Below are positions 45,507 to 56,889 of a stretch of 64,000 nucleotides of DNA, piece by piece. Position numbers and translations under genes: made by a program. The first letter of the stretch is position 1, and each line of letters starts with the position of its first letter. The stretch spans positions 47,562,400 to 47,626,399 of the forward strand of contig OV277860.1 of assembly GCA_922989275.2 (NCBI GenBank), read 5' to 3'. Below the pieces are notes generated by a model. That model searched no databases and was not told the DNA's origin. It saw nothing but the letters and a program-made list of their open reading frames with translations. The stretch comes from Gari tellinella (Eukaryota > Mollusca > Bivalvia > Cardiida > Psammobiidae).

Positions 45507-46409
45507 AGAGCCACATGGGGCATATTTCGCTCACCTGAGAATAGCTGTAAAAATGGAGATAATAATTTATGTCCAGGACTGACCTAGATAACAATTTGAA
45601 CAAATTATGTAAAGTATATTTAAAAGTGTCACCATACCGAATATAAAAGCTCTGGCCATATATGTGTCAGAGAAGAAGACGTTTGAAATTTTCTCTATAT
45701 AACTCTATGTAAAACTGTGACCCCAGGGGCGGGGCTAATTTTGACCCCAGGTGCATAATTTGAACAAACTTGAGGACCTGTAGGCAATGCTATGTGCCAA
45801 ATATCTAAGCTCTGGCCCTTGCAGCTTCAGACAAGAAGATTTTTTTAAGTTTTAATTGAAAAAAATCTACTTTTAGCTCCTGTGACCTAATTATGCAACC
45901 GACCAGAACCATTTGAACAATTTTGGTATAGGACATCTAGAAGTGTCACCATGTTAAATATCAAAGCTCTGGCCATATAAGTTTCAGAGAAGAAGACGTT
46001 TGAAAATTTCTCTATATAACTCTATGTAAATCTGTGACCCCCGGGGCGGGGCCAATTTCGACCCCAGGGGCATAATTTGTACAAACTTGATAGAGGACCT
46101 GTAGATGATGCTATGTGCCAAATATCTAAGCTCTGGCCCTTGCAGTTTTTGACAAGAAGATTTTTAAAGATTTCCTTATTTTTTCACTTTGGTTGCCATG
46201 GCAACCAGAGTTCTGCATTGTTTTTAATTCTTTGAACAAATTTGAAAGAGCTTGACCCAAGGAACATTTTTGTAAAGTTTGGTTGAATTCTGTCAAGCGG
46301 TATAGGAGGAGATGTCATTTGAAGCAATTGTTAACGACGACGCACGCCTAACGACGGACACAGGGCCATCCCAATAGCTCACCTTGAGCCTTTGGCTCAG
46401 GTGAGCTAA
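45507..46409. repeat. long 'TCACCTGAG'-type repeat
   Basis: Left end 'acaagagccacatggggcat', then 'atttcgctcacctgag'. Right end 'agctcaccttgagcctttgg', then 'ctcaggtgagct'. The interior has 'tgacccc.ggggcgggg' blocks about every 350 bp, then 'ttggttgccatggcaacc'. Noncoding. Confidence 0.8.
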
Positions 46410-47973
46410 ACAAGAGCCCCATGGGACATTTTCGCTCACCTGAGAATAACTGACAAAATGGAGATAATTATTTATGTCCAGGAAGGGGTCATTTTTTACC
46501 CAAGGGGCATAATTTGAACAATATTGTAAGAGGACCTGTAGATGATGCTATGTGCCAAATATCTAAGATCAGGGTAGTAGGGTTTTAGACAAGAAGATTT
46601 TTGTAAGTTTCCATAGAAAAAAATCTACTTTTAGCTCCTGTGACCTACATATGCAACAGACTGAAACCAGTTGAACAAAATAGGTAAAGGATATCTAGAA
46701 GTGTGACCATGCTGAATATCAAAGCTCTGGCCATATTAGTTTCAGAGAAGAATACATTTTGAAAATTTCACTATATAACTCTATGTAAATCTGTGACCCC
46801 CGGGGCGGGGCCAATTTTGACCCCATGGGGCATAATTTGAACAAACTTGATAGAGAACCTGTAGGCGATGCTATGTGCCAAATATCTAAGCTCTGGCCCT
46901 TGTAGTTTCAGAAAAGAAGATTTTTTAAGGTTTCATAGAAAAAAAAATCTATTTTTAGCTCCTGTGACCTAGTTATGCAACCGACCAGAACCATTTGAAC
47001 AATTTTGGTATAGGACATCTAGAAGTGTCACCATGCCAAATATCAAGGCGCTGGCCATATTAGTTTCAGAGAAGAAGACGTTTGAAAATTTCACTATATT
47101 ACTCTATGTAAAACTGTGACCCCCGGGGCAGGGCCATTTTTGACCCCAGGGGCATAATTTGAACAAATTTGATAGAGAACCTGTAGATGATGCTGTGTGC
47201 CAAATATCTAAGCCAAAGCTCTGGCCATATTAGTTTCAGAGAAGAAGCCGTTTTGAAAATTTCACAATATAACTCTATGTAAAACTGTGACCCCGGGGCC
47301 GGGCCAATTTTGACCCCAGGGGCATAGTTTGAACAAACTTGATAGAGGACCTGTAGGCGATGCTATGTGCCAAATATCAAAGCTCTGGCCCTTGTAGTTT
47401 CAGACAAGAAGATTTTTTAAGGTTTCATAGAAAAAAAATCTATTTTTAGCTCCTGTGACCTAGTGATGCAACGGACCAGAACAATTTGAACTACTTTGGT
47501 ATAGGACATCTAGAAGTGTCACCATGCCAAATATCAAGGCTCTGGCCATACTGGTTTCAGAGAAGAAGACGTTTGACAATTTCACTATATAACTCTATGT
47601 AAAACTGTGACCCCCGGGGCGGGGCCAATTTTGACCCCAGGAGCATAATTTGAACAAACTTGATAGAGGACATGTTGATGATGCTGTGTGCCAAATATCT
47701 AAGCTCTGACTCTTGCAGTTTTTGACAAGAAGATTTTTTAAGATTTCCTTATTTTTTCACTTTGGTTGCCATGGCAACCAGAGTTCTGCATTGTTTTTAA
47801 TTCTTTGAACAAATTTGAAAGAGCACCCAAGGAACATTTCTGTAAAGTTTGGTTGAATTCTGTCAAGCGGTATAGGAGGAGATGTCATTTGAAGCAATTG
47901 TTAACGACGACGGACGCCGGAAACAGGGCCATCCCAATAGCTCACCTTGAGCCTTTGGCTCAGGTGAGCTAAA
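46410..47973. repeat. second, longer copy directly adjoining
   Basis: It begins 'acaagagccccatgggacat' immediately after the previous copy's 'gtgagctaa' and ends in the same right terminus. It has about four interior blocks instead of two. The 'ggttgccatggcaacc' motif recurs at 47764. Confidence 0.8.
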
Positions 47974-48316
47974 AAGCAGACAACAATTTTAAGCAGAATA
48001 TATTGCAGCCGTCAAAAGGTTGGACATAATTGTCTTGTTTGGGGAAGAACGGCAGGCGTTGTTGTAAGGAGGGAATCGTTGTTGGGAAGGCTGTTGAAGG
48101 GAGGGACTACATACTGTACAAAAGAAGATGACCAAACTATATCCACAACTGTTTATTACAGTAACCATACAGAAATACAATAGATAAATATAATGCATTT
48201 ATTATGCCATTTATACCAGTTGTGTTTAATCTAATATTCAAATCCACAACAACCAAAAAAGATATACTTATTCTCAGTCAATTTGTCTAGCTGTCACTCG
48301 TAAGATGCTGAATAGC
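47974..48316. repeat. fragments of a 'gggagtcgttgt' repeat, no gene
   Basis: 'aagcagacaacaattttaa', 'ggacataattgtcttgtttg' and 'gttgttgtaaggagggaatc' match, partly in reverse, sequence at 51120 and 51430-51610. No coding sequence. Confidence 0.5.
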
Positions 48317-48322
48317 ACTCTG

Positions 48323-48577
48323 CAGGGCTGCCATTAGTTGACATGAAAAATCCTAAGATTTCCTAATTTGCATTTTTCAAGTGCAATTTTACAAATCGTA
48401 CCTTTACCAAAACGCCTGTTTAAAATTTTGTTGACGCATGACTACTTAAAGCAGGCTGTAAGTAAAGCAGAATGCGCATTAAGGCGCATTCTGCTTTACT
48501 TTCAGTCTGCTTTAAGCTACCATGTACAAGAAAAAAATCCTAAGATTTAGGAAAAATCTGGAGAAATGGCAGCCCTG
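48323..48577. repeat. CAGGGCTGCCA MITE with ACTCTG duplication
   Basis: Ends CAGGGCTGCC and GGCAGCCCTG, 255 bp, flanked by ACTCTG (48317-48322 and 48578-48583). The core is the palindrome 'ttaaagcaggctgtaagtaa' and inverse at 48446-48516. Confidence 0.85.
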
Positions 48578-48589
48578 ACTCTGTAATGG

Positions 48590-48999
48590 AAATTCCAGTT
48601 TCTACTTTCTAAGTAGGTATAGTCCACTTTTAATTATTAAGGGTTGTTTTTATGATAAATTGCAAAATGACAAACAGTTCAGACCTTGGTCAGAAAGTTT
48701 CTTTAAGAGCCCTCTGATCTGGGTATTCACTGTTTGCACAGGACAAGTGTACTCTTCATAGGTAATTGGTTTGTAAAGGATGAGCATAATTGCCGCTAGG
48801 GCTCAATGTTTTATTGTAGGATAAAGCATAAAGCACATACTCACTTTTGTCACCCATCCTTTTCAGCAACCATTTGTCTTTGCTGCTTCATAGTTTTCAA
48901 TGAACAGCTGCTAAACAAAAGTTTTGACTGCAATTCATAACCTCGTAGTGGTTTTGTAGCCTTTAAATACTGGTATTTATCTAGCTAAACTAGTAAAAC
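48590..48999. repeat. diverged TTAA-type MITE and spacer
   Basis: 'gtaatggaaattccagtttc' and the hairpin 'caaacagttcagaccttggt' .. 'ctgggtattcactgtttgc' mark a decayed copy of the 33284 family, ending at about 48820. Nothing else is recognised to 48999. Confidence 0.6.
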
Positions 49000-50289
49000 A
49001 AGAGCCCAATGGGCTTTAAGGCACTCACCAGAGTACAAAAGTCCCAGATTTAACTGACTTATCACTAAAAGTGATTAATATCCCCACTAGCACCTTGTCA
49101 CAAGAAGCAAATGTGTCAGGATAATGTTGATGTGTGTACTCCATATGAACTAGAGTATTCATAAGAGTTAAAGACTTTTCTACGATTTGACCTAATGACC
49201 TACTTTTGACCTGTCATAACTTATATTCATACATTACCTAGATTTATTGTCAAGGTGATAATTTTGAGCAAGTCTCATGAATTTGGGACTAAAAATATGG
49301 CCCCTATAGTGTTCAGACAGATTTTTTATGGTTTGACCTACTGACCTTCTTTTTACTCAGACATAAACATTATTCATATTGACCTAGATTTTGTCATGGT
49401 GATCAACTTGAAGTAGTTTTATGAAGATAGGGCAAAAGATGTGGGCCCTAAAGTACTTCGAAGCTTTTCCTATGATTTGACCTACTGACCTACTTTTTGA
49501 CCCCCAGTAATCCATATTACTACATTGCCTAGTTTTTGTTAAGGTGATCATTCTGAGCAAGTTTTATGAAATTATAGCTAAAAAAAAGACTCCTACAGTG
49601 TTTAGAAGCTTTTTCTATGTTTTGACCTACTGACCTACTTTTTAACCTTATGTAATGCATATTCACACAAAGCTTAGCTTTTGTCAAGATAATCATTCTA
49701 AGCAAGCTTCAAGAAGATTGGGCAAAAAATATGGCCTCTGGAGTGACAAAATGCTTTTTTGCGATTTGACCTACTGACCTACTTTATGACCCGACATGAC
49801 CTATATTTTAGTATGACCTAAACTATATAAAGAACATGATACTAACAAAATCTCATTAAGATATAGCAAAAAACATGATCTCTAGAAGGTTTTTAAATTT
49901 TAAATCGAAATTTCCGAACAACTAAAATGACAACACCCTCTGGTGGCCATGTTTTTGACGGATCAAATTTTTTTTAACAACTTTTAAATCTATCCATTGA
50001 GAAACATTTTAGTGAAAACCAATTGAAATCGGACCATTGGTTTTGGAGAAGAAGATTTTTCTAGATATTGTGCATGGTTGCCATGGCAACAAGACCATTG
50101 GCCCCACCCACTTTCTTTGAACAGCTGTTGAAGCTCAAACCAACAGTATGTATCTGACCAAGTTTGGTTACACTGGGGCTATTGGTTTCAGAGGAGAAGT
50201 TGTTTGCAATTGTTGACGGACGGACGGACGCCCGACAGAGCGGTATCACAATAGCTCACCTTGAGCACTTTGTGCTCTGGTGAGCTAAA
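49000..50289. repeat. long repeat subfamily, 'gagcccaatgggct' end
   Basis: Left end 'acaagagcccaatgggcttt', right end 'agctcaccttgagcactttg', then 'gtgctctggtgagct'. The interior is a ~150-bp tandem with 'gatttgacctactgacctac', so half-sites are spaced as in the other arrays. The end region has 'gttgccatggcaac' and 'gacggacggacggac'. Confidence 0.8.
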
Positions 50290-50353
50290 AAATAACCCAT
50301 AAACACCCAACAGAATGCACATGAATAACCAAGATATTCATAATTACTACTTA

Positions 50354-50785
50354 ACACCTTCACCCCTTGTGAAGATTACACTTATCATTTACAAACAGTG
50401 TACATGTGAAGAGTACACTTATCCTATGCAGTGAAGACCCAATCAGATGGCTCTTGTAGGAACCCTCTGATCAGAGTCTTTGTTAATTGCAATATATTTC
50501 AGAAAATACCCCTAAATAGTCATAGATTGACTAGACTTAAAAGTTAAGATTAACCCTTACCTCCATAGAAGCGCCTTTTAGCACATTTAACTTATTCCTC
50601 CACTGAAGGAAATAGTTCCAATTAATACATTCATAAACAATTTCTATATCCTAGCAGATGTTAGTTTAAAGGAGGCTGAAAGTAAAGCAGAATGCACCTT
50701 AAGGTTCATTCTGCTTTACTTTCAACCTTCTTTAAGTGGTCACCTATCTTCAAAACTAGAAACAGGCTATGGTGTAGAGTCTTTA
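50354..50785. repeat. two abutting decayed TTAA MITEs
   Basis: First a 'gtgaagacccaatcagatgg' hairpin (50425-50480). Then a 'ttaaaggaggctgaaagtaa' palindrome (50667-50739) with 'ttagcacattta' and 'aggctatggtgtag' arms. Confidence 0.6.
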
Positions 50786-50879
50786 AACTTTTACACTGTA
50801 AATGATGAATATACTCGTCAGAAGAGTACAATGGGTTAGTTTATGTTCACTACATTTATAATATACATAGCATAGAGAA

Positions 50880-51610
50880 GGGCAATATTTCAAATACTCA
50901 GCGCTCCCTCTCCACAGCGACACCCAATGGGAGACAAAGATTGTGTGAGTTGTTCGGAGGGAGTCGTTAAAGGGAGGGAAATTGGCTTACAATTGCAAAC
51001 AGCTTGAATCCAGATCAGACGCCGCGTAACGCGGCGTCTGATCTGGATTCAAGCTGTTTGTCACTCGTCATTAATTTATTTTCTGTCAAAATGTCCATTA
51101 TGTAACCTTTGAGAAAAAAAGCAGACGACAATTTTAACTCTTTCCTCCCTGAAACTTTAAATGGACAATTCCAATTTTGATTTTTGTCTGGTCCATTTCT
51201 GACTTTTAAGAGTTGTTTTTGTCAATTTTGGCATTACTGACAAACAGTGAAGACCCTGATCAGAGGGCTCCTTTCGGAGCCCTATGATCTGGGCCTTCAC
51301 TGTTTGCACAGGACAAGTGTACTATTCACATGTACACTGTTTGAAAAGACGCCTATATGCGGGACTAGGGTTCAAAGGGTTAAGTAAACTTTATTGTAAG
51401 TCTTATAAAACGTTGTACAGCTCTCCCGCCCTACAATGACTCCCTCCCTACAATGACTCCCTCCGTACAACGACCCTTACCACTGTTCCCCCAACAAGAC
51501 AATTATGCCTTACTTTTTCACTGCTGCAATAAAGTTTACTTAAAATTTTCGAATTTTTTTTTTTTTTTAGAACAGTAGCAGACAACAATTGGTGCAGACA
51601 ACAATATTAG
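50880..51610. repeat. composite 'gggagtcgtt' repeat split by a MITE
   Basis: Left half: 'cgacacccaatgggagacaa' and 'gttcggagggagtcgtt', then the 'caaacagcttgaatccagat' palindrome at 50991-51061. Right half: 'tacaatgactccctccctac' in short repeats (51430-51480) and 'cagacaacaat'. The 51138-51379 MITE lies between them. Confidence 0.6.
51138..51379. repeat. TTAA MITE, CTCTTTCCTCCCTGAA family (copy 2)
   Basis: 242 bp, nearly identical to 33284-33526, with TTAA on both sides. The hairpin core is intact apart from single changes. Confidence 0.9.
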
Positions 51611-51639
51611 ATAACATTATTCAAGGAGTTACAGTTTAA

Positions 51640-52252
51640 CCCTTTCCCCTATAGAAGTGCCTTTTAGCGCATTTCATTTGTTCCTCGACTGAAGAAAATA
51701 GTTCCAATCTATAGTCATGCCATAAGAAATATTTTCCATATCCTAGCAGATGATGGCTTAACCCTTTCCCTTATAGAAGCGACTTTTAGCGCATTCATTT
51801 TATTCATCAGCCAAAGAAAATAGTTCCATTTTATACTGTCATGAACATGTACTATAAGAAATATTTTCCATATCCTAGCAGATGATGGCTTAACCCTTTC
51901 CCTTATAGAAGCGACTTTTAGCGCATTCATTTTATTCATCAGCCAAAGAAAATAGTTCCATTTTATACTGTCATGAACATGTACTATAAGAAATATTTTC
52001 GATATCCTAGCAGATAGTAACTTAAAGCAGGCTGAAAGTAAAGCAGAATGCGCCTTAAGGCGCATTCTGCTTTACTTTCAACCTGCTTTAAGTAGTCACC
52101 TATCTTAAGTACTAGAAATAGGCTATCAGGTAAAGGGTTAAAGCAGGCTGCAATAAAGTAGAATGTGCCTTAAGGCTCATTCTGCTTTACTTTCAATCTG
52201 CTTTAAATGGTCATCTGTCTTCAAAGTTAGAAACAGGCTATAGGATAAGGGG
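51640..52252. repeat. array of TTAA MITE arms
   Basis: Three ~130-bp left arms in direct order (starting 51640, 51762 and 51894) begin CCCTTTCCC and end 'tcctagcagatgatggct'. They are followed by two palindromic cores with right arms (52021-52137 and 52140-52252). Each junction contains TTAA. This looks like repeated insertion or recombination at TTAA. Confidence 0.8.
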
Positions 52253-52304
52253 TTAACTCTATATTATCTGAAACCACGATAATAATTATTCTCCAATACA
52301 ATAC

Positions 52305-53504
52305 CAGGGCTGCCATAAGTTAACATGAAAAATCCTAAGAATGCCAAAGTTGCAGTTTTCAAGTGCCATTTTACGAATCGTACCTTTACCCCATAGCCTG
52401 TTTCTTGTTTTACTGACAAGCGACTTCTTAAAGCAGGCTGTAAGTAACGCAGAATGCGCCTTAAGGGTGTATCAATGTCATGAATTTGGGAACTTTTCAA
52501 AGTATATGAAAACACTCTATGATGGTTTTGTATTGAAGAGCTATTTAAGATGAATGAAAAAATAGAAAAAGTGTACAGTTTGGTGAACAACAGTTTGCTC
52601 TACTGCCATGTAAAATTTACCCCACCCACTTCCTCTTATTTTGTCCTTTTCAAACAACCCGCTTCAATAAAACCCATTTTAAATGAAAACAAATATGATA
52701 ATTTGGTTTTGTGTTATTTATTTCCTATCTATGGTAGTATTTCGTCATACAAAAACTAATTTAAGAAAAAAAAGGCACCAAATGTGAAATTTATAAAGCT
52801 CTAAATATCATCGATATGGTACTTTTTTGTAAATTTTGTAAGGGGCGATAACTCTTTTTACTTTAATAACTCAAAATTTTCAACACTGACCTTTCAATTT
52901 CTTTTCATATTTTGAACTGCCTTAGCATGGGCTTTCATCTGGTAGAATATAAGAAAAAGTTTAATACTAGAACTATTTCATTTTCAAACTTTTTTACTTT
53001 TTTTCATAAAATAAAAAATCTAATAAAATCATGCCCTATATAAAGCATATTTGTGATGTTCAAGGATCCATATTGTTCAAACCTGGTGCCTGGTTTTTCT
53101 AAATTTGGTTTATATATGTGAACATACCACCATAGACATGAAATAAATAAAGAAAACCCAAATTAACAGTTTTCTTTTGTTTTGAAAGAGATTTTACTGA
53201 AGCTTGTACTCTGAATGGGTAAAATTTGAAGAAAATATCCAAATTTGACATACCTTTTTCAAATCGCTGTAGCTCAAAAAAAAGGACACCACCATATATA
53301 TTTTTTTTCATTTTTTCATTCATCATAAATAGCTCTTCCAAAAAAACAATGATAGAAAAAAAGTTAAATACTTTGAAAAAAATGGCTCATGACATTGATA
53401 CACCCTTAAGGCGCATTCTGCTTTACTTTCAGTCTGCTTTAAGCTACCATGTACTGGAAAAAAATCGGGAGATTTAGGAAAAATCCGGAGAAATGGCAGC
53501 CCTG
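52305..53504. repeat. CAGGGCTGCCA MITE interrupted by a TTAA element
   Basis: Ends CAGGGCTGCC and GGCAGCCCTG are flanked by CAATAC on both sides (52299-52304 and 53505-53510). The palindromic core is split exactly at its central TTAA by 52465-53405. Confidence 0.9.
52465..53405. mobile_element. 941-bp TTAA transposon derivative
   Basis: TIRs GGGTGTATCAATGTCATGA and inverse, continuing as imperfect arms of about 115 bp, with TTAA flanks (52461-52464 and 53406-53409). No coding sequence inside. The TTAA target and GGG end resemble piggyBac or Kolobok types. Confidence 0.9.
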
Positions 53505-53533
53505 CAATACATTGACACTATACATTTTACATA

Positions 53534-54025
53534 CAGTGTAGAAAACGTTATTCTTTCCCAATAAACGCGTTTATGCTAAATCTATCATTCCTTATGCAAA
53601 CAGTTTGGATCCAGATGAGACACCGGGTAACCCGGCATTGATTAGGTTCCAAACTGTTTGCCACTCAGATAAAATGAAAAGTCAGAATTGTCAAAAAGTT
53701 GTCATTGTATACATTTTACTGCAATGTGTTTGTGTTTCGTTTGCCTTTAACCCTTTCCCACATAGCATATCTCTAGTACTGAATATAGGTGTCCTCTTAA
53801 AGCAGGTTGAAAGTAAAGCAGAATGCGCTTTAAGCGCATTCTGCTTTACTTTCAGCCTGCTTTAAGCTATCATCTGCTAGAATATAGAAAATATTTTGTA
53901 TTATACATATTTATGAATGTATAAATTGGAACTATTTTCTTCAGGGCAAGAATAAACTGAATGCGCTAAAAGGCGCTTCTATGGGGGAAAGGGTTAAATT
54001 GGAAAGAATAATGTTTTCTTCTCTG
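53534..54025. repeat. TA-flanked MITE (copy 5) with nested TTAA MITE
   Basis: Diverged CAGTGGAGAATCTG-family copy with TA flanks and the core 'caaacagtttggatccagat'. Its right arm is split by 53751-53993. Excision with one TTAA rejoins 'gtttgcctttaaattggaaag', matching sister copies. Confidence 0.85.
53751..53993. repeat. TTAA MITE, CCCTTTCCC family
   Basis: 243 bp, TIR CCCTTTCCC/GGGAAAGGG, TTAA on both sides. The core is the palindrome 'ttaaagcaggttgaaagtaa' (53793-53864), the same core seen in the CAGGGCTGCCA family. Confidence 0.9.
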
Positions 54026-54225
54026 TAATATGATTGAAACAACATTGAAACTCTGTACATATTATACATCATAGTGATTCTACTGTATACCGAAAGATAT
54101 TGAAATAATGAAGAAATGAATACCCAATTTATCAACTCTTAAAACACTTAAACTCTTGTTGGTTATTAGGATCCCTTGTGGATTATTTTTGTTATCAAAA
54201 TATGAACTAGTCTACTTGGAATTCT

Positions 54226-54313
54226 AGGTACTTTAATAAATACTTGTCTAAATTATAGTAAACAGTGTAGACCCTATAGGGGCCCTCTGATCTGGGTCTA
54301 CATTGTTTGCAAG
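54226..54313. repeat. isolated hairpin, 'gtagaccctataggggcc'
   Basis: 'aaacagtgtagaccc' is inverted as 'gggtctacattgtttgc'. Remnant of the 33284-type MITE family with an eroded loop. Confidence 0.6.
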
Positions 54314-54402
54314 TGTAATCATTATATTTTAAACAGGTCCATGATGTTGAAAGAGTTAAATAAAGATTAAAGTAGGAAACAAGTCTACACAATTTTTCTT
54401 AA

Positions 54403-54608
54403 CCCTTAGCCCGCCAAATAAATTGTCGTCTGCTACATTTCTCGTCTGCTTCAAGTTTCAAAGTGCTTCAAAGTTGCTCAAAATTGCTGAAAATGTTGTC
54501 CGAGTGTCAAACAGCTTGGATCCAGATGAGACGCCGAGTTACTCGGCGTCTCATCTGGATCCAAGCTGTTTGCATATGGAGCTATAGTCGTGAGTGGCAG
54601 GCTAAGGG
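54403..54608. repeat. TTAA MITE, CCCTTAGCCCGCC family
   Basis: The left end follows TTAA and the right end is 'ggcaggctaaggg'. The core is the palindrome 'caaacagcttggatccagat' and 'gagacgccgagt' with its inverse. A sister copy is at 63001-63196. Confidence 0.85.
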
Positions 54609-54775
54609 TTATTAATCAGTATCAGCCCAGTAAATCATACAATGTAACCCTTTCAGCACCATTTATACACCTATCTTCAAGACTAGAAATGGGCTATGGA
54701 ATATACACTATTGGGTAATGGGTAAAACTTACTCCTATTTAACCCTCTAACATGAGCTATTGGGTAATAAGTTAT

Positions 54776-55505
54776 AGAGGATAACTGGTTTTTTTTCAGT
54801 ATAAGATAGAAATTTAATCCATTGAGTGAACATCAAACTTTATATTTTCACGAGCGACAAAGCCTCAAGTGAAAATATAACAGTCTGATGTTCAGGAAGT
54901 GGATTAATTTGATCTTATACTGAGAAAATACAGTTATTCTATTTATTTATGCTTTAAAAAAGCCACTTTTTAAATGAAATTGTTCGACAACTGAAAGCAA
55001 AAGTACATGATTTACCTCGTGCTGAGCCCAAAGTTTATATCAAACACATGTTCGTGACAGTTAGCGGTACAATGACGTCACTGATTTATTGATTTGACGT
55101 TATCGGAATTACGTCGTTACTTCTAATCATGGATTCGTGTTCTTCTGTTTAGTGGTTTGCGACAAATCGGGCTGCCGGAATGAAACAATAGGACCGAATG
55201 ACTACGATTCTTGGGGAGCCCTACAGGGAAAATTCATAAAAGGAGCACGCGCGACGATAATCCCACTGCTTGAAACAGTGAAATTATCAAGTGATAATCC
55301 ACTGCTATTTCCTAGTAATCCACTGAAAAGCATAAATAAATAGAGGATAATCAATTCCTTTGGATTGATATGAAAAATATATCACGAGAATGGGTTGTTA
55401 TCTGGTTGAAAACGAGTCCGCAGGACGAGTTTTTTTAACCAGATAACAACCCATTCGAGTGATATATTTTTCATATCTATTCAAAGGAATTGATTATTCT
55501 ATTTA
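54776..55505. repeat. pair of foldbacks around 0.4 kb
   Basis: 54776-54945 folds on 'cagtataagat' / 'atcttatactg' and 'gaacatca' arms. 55340-55505 folds on 'ataatcaattcctttggatt' and 'gggttgttatctggtt' with their inverses. Between them, 54946-55340 contains an open frame (55137-55343) without a recognised domain. Confidence 0.6.
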
Positions 55506-55803
55506 TTATACATTTTGTTGTATATATTTTAAAGAGGTTTTTACAGAAAAAAACCCACACAAAATTGATTATTTACGTCACGAAACTAATTATGACGTGA
55601 CATGTAGTGATGATATCAACAGTGACGATATGAAATTTATCTAACTGAGAAATCTCTATAAATCATCGATAGGTATATAATAAAAGTTAACACCTATTTA
55701 AGTCTCTACAACACACAATGGAGTAATGGGTTATATGGGGATGAAAAGTGTCTGTCCCACTGTATATACCATTCCGTTCCAGCTGCTGATTCCATCACAT
55801 CCC
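55506..55803. other. no gene seen
   Basis: AT-rich spacer downstream of the BMPER-like stop codon, beyond the MITE that lies at 55808-56053. No feature is supported. Confidence 0.4.
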
Positions 55804-55807
55804 TTAA

Positions 55808-56053
55808 CCCTTTACTCCATATATACACATTTTCACACCTTTAATTTATTCCGTCACTGAAGTAAATAGTTCCAATTAAATTTATACGGTCATGAATATG
55901 TATTGTAAGACATATTTTCAATATTCTATCAGTAGCTGAAAGTAGGTTGAAAGTAAAGCAGAATGTGCCTTAAAGGCACATTCTCCTTTACTTTCAACCT
56001 GCTTTAAGTGGTTACGTGTCTTCAGCACTAGAAACAGGCTATAGAGTAAAGGG
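55808..56053. repeat. TTAA MITE just downstream of the BMPER-like gene
   Basis: CCCTTTACTCC end after TTAA and 'gagtaaaggg' end before TTTA. The palindromic core with 'gtaggttgaaagtaaagcag' lies at 55938-56009. It lies about 100 bp past the stop codon, so it is probably within the 3' UTR or terminator region. Confidence 0.75.
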
Positions 56054-56150
56054 TTTAGGCTTAGACAGATTTTGACCTCCAGAATATCTGATATAGAATA
56101 TTTTATAAAATGGTAAAATCATTTCACAGTTATTTTCCTCCTTCCTGTCA

Positions 56151-56362
56151 TTATCTCTTGTTACTTCCAGGACAGTCTTCAGGCAGTATACATCTTCCCT
56201 GGTGAACCACTTTGTCTGCAGTACATCTACAGCCTGGCACACATGGTTTGTAGCAATTCTCTGTCACCTCCCCGAGCGGTGTCCGCCAGTTGCCACAGGT
56301 TCTGTCGCACACAGGACCACACTCATTAAACAAGAAACCATTGGCTGTGTTGCAGGAGATAG
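56151..56362 (-). CDS. BMPER-like gene, last exon (TIL domain)
   Basis: Terminal coding exon of the minus-strand gene running from 63554. The acceptor TTGATCACAG precedes 56362. The first two bases complete a proline codon started in the previous exon. It encodes 'ISCNTANGFLFNECGPVCDR' and a further run of cysteines ending 'GRCILPEDCPGSNKR' and a stop. The ten-cysteine spacing with 'CGP.C..TC' and 'GC.C' is that of a trypsin-inhibitor-like (TIL) domain, which follows VWD-C8 in BMPER/kielin-chordin-like proteins, mucins and related proteins. The protein ends directly after this domain, as in BMPER, which argues against a mucin or SCO-spondin with further repeats. Confidence 0.85.
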
Positions 56363-56394
56363 CTGTGATCAAAATAAAACTTGAATTGTACGTT

Positions 56395-56888
56395 ACATAC
56401 AGTTGAACTTAAGCCACGTTTTAACTTTGAAATATGTGTATGTTCAAAGAGACGATTCTAATGAGTAGTAACACCATAGGATTTTGGGCTGAAATGAGTG
56501 AGAAAATGATGAATTTGTTAGGTTCACTTCCTTTTATCTGGAGCCCTGAACTGTTATTTTTATCATTATTATACCAGGTTTATACAGCGCTCTTTGCAAA
56601 CAGGAGTTGTGCCTTCAAAGGCACTTCACATGAAATTACATCTATATAAATATACTGAAAAAGCGAGAAAAGACAAATAACTACATTCACAATATACATG
56701 ATACATTATGGAGTTGCATGGAAACATGAAAACTCTTTAAATATTACAAAAATTGTTATAATTAGTTTGGATGATGAGTTGGGTTTTACTGCACTGCGAC
56801 ACAAAATAGGTCATATAGCACCGAGAATAATTAGTTTGTAAAATCAAATTTAAAATGAGTCAAATAATCAAAAGACCAATGGCATGAT
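56395..56888. repeat. chimeric MITE remnants and LINE-tail-like repeat
   Basis: A truncated 'aagccacgttttaactttga' MITE end is fused directly to the right half of a CAGGGCTCC MITE (to 56551). This is followed by 'attataccaggtttatacag' plus 'cgctctttgcaaacagg', which resembles the 3' end of the LINE at 23.7 kb. The remainder matches 361-559. It lies in the last intron of the BMPER-like gene. Confidence 0.65.
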
Positions 56889-56889
56889 T

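Noticed and set aside
48446..48516. Perfect hairpins resembling rho-independent terminators
   Set aside because: They are MITE cores in a eukaryotic genome, with no U-tract or bacterial gene context.
51715..52065. Minus-strand open frame with an internal repeat
   Set aside because: It spans duplicated MITE arms and a palindromic core.
55137..55343. 68-codon plus-strand frame between two foldbacks
   Set aside because: It is short, unrecognised and situated inside a probable MITE complex.
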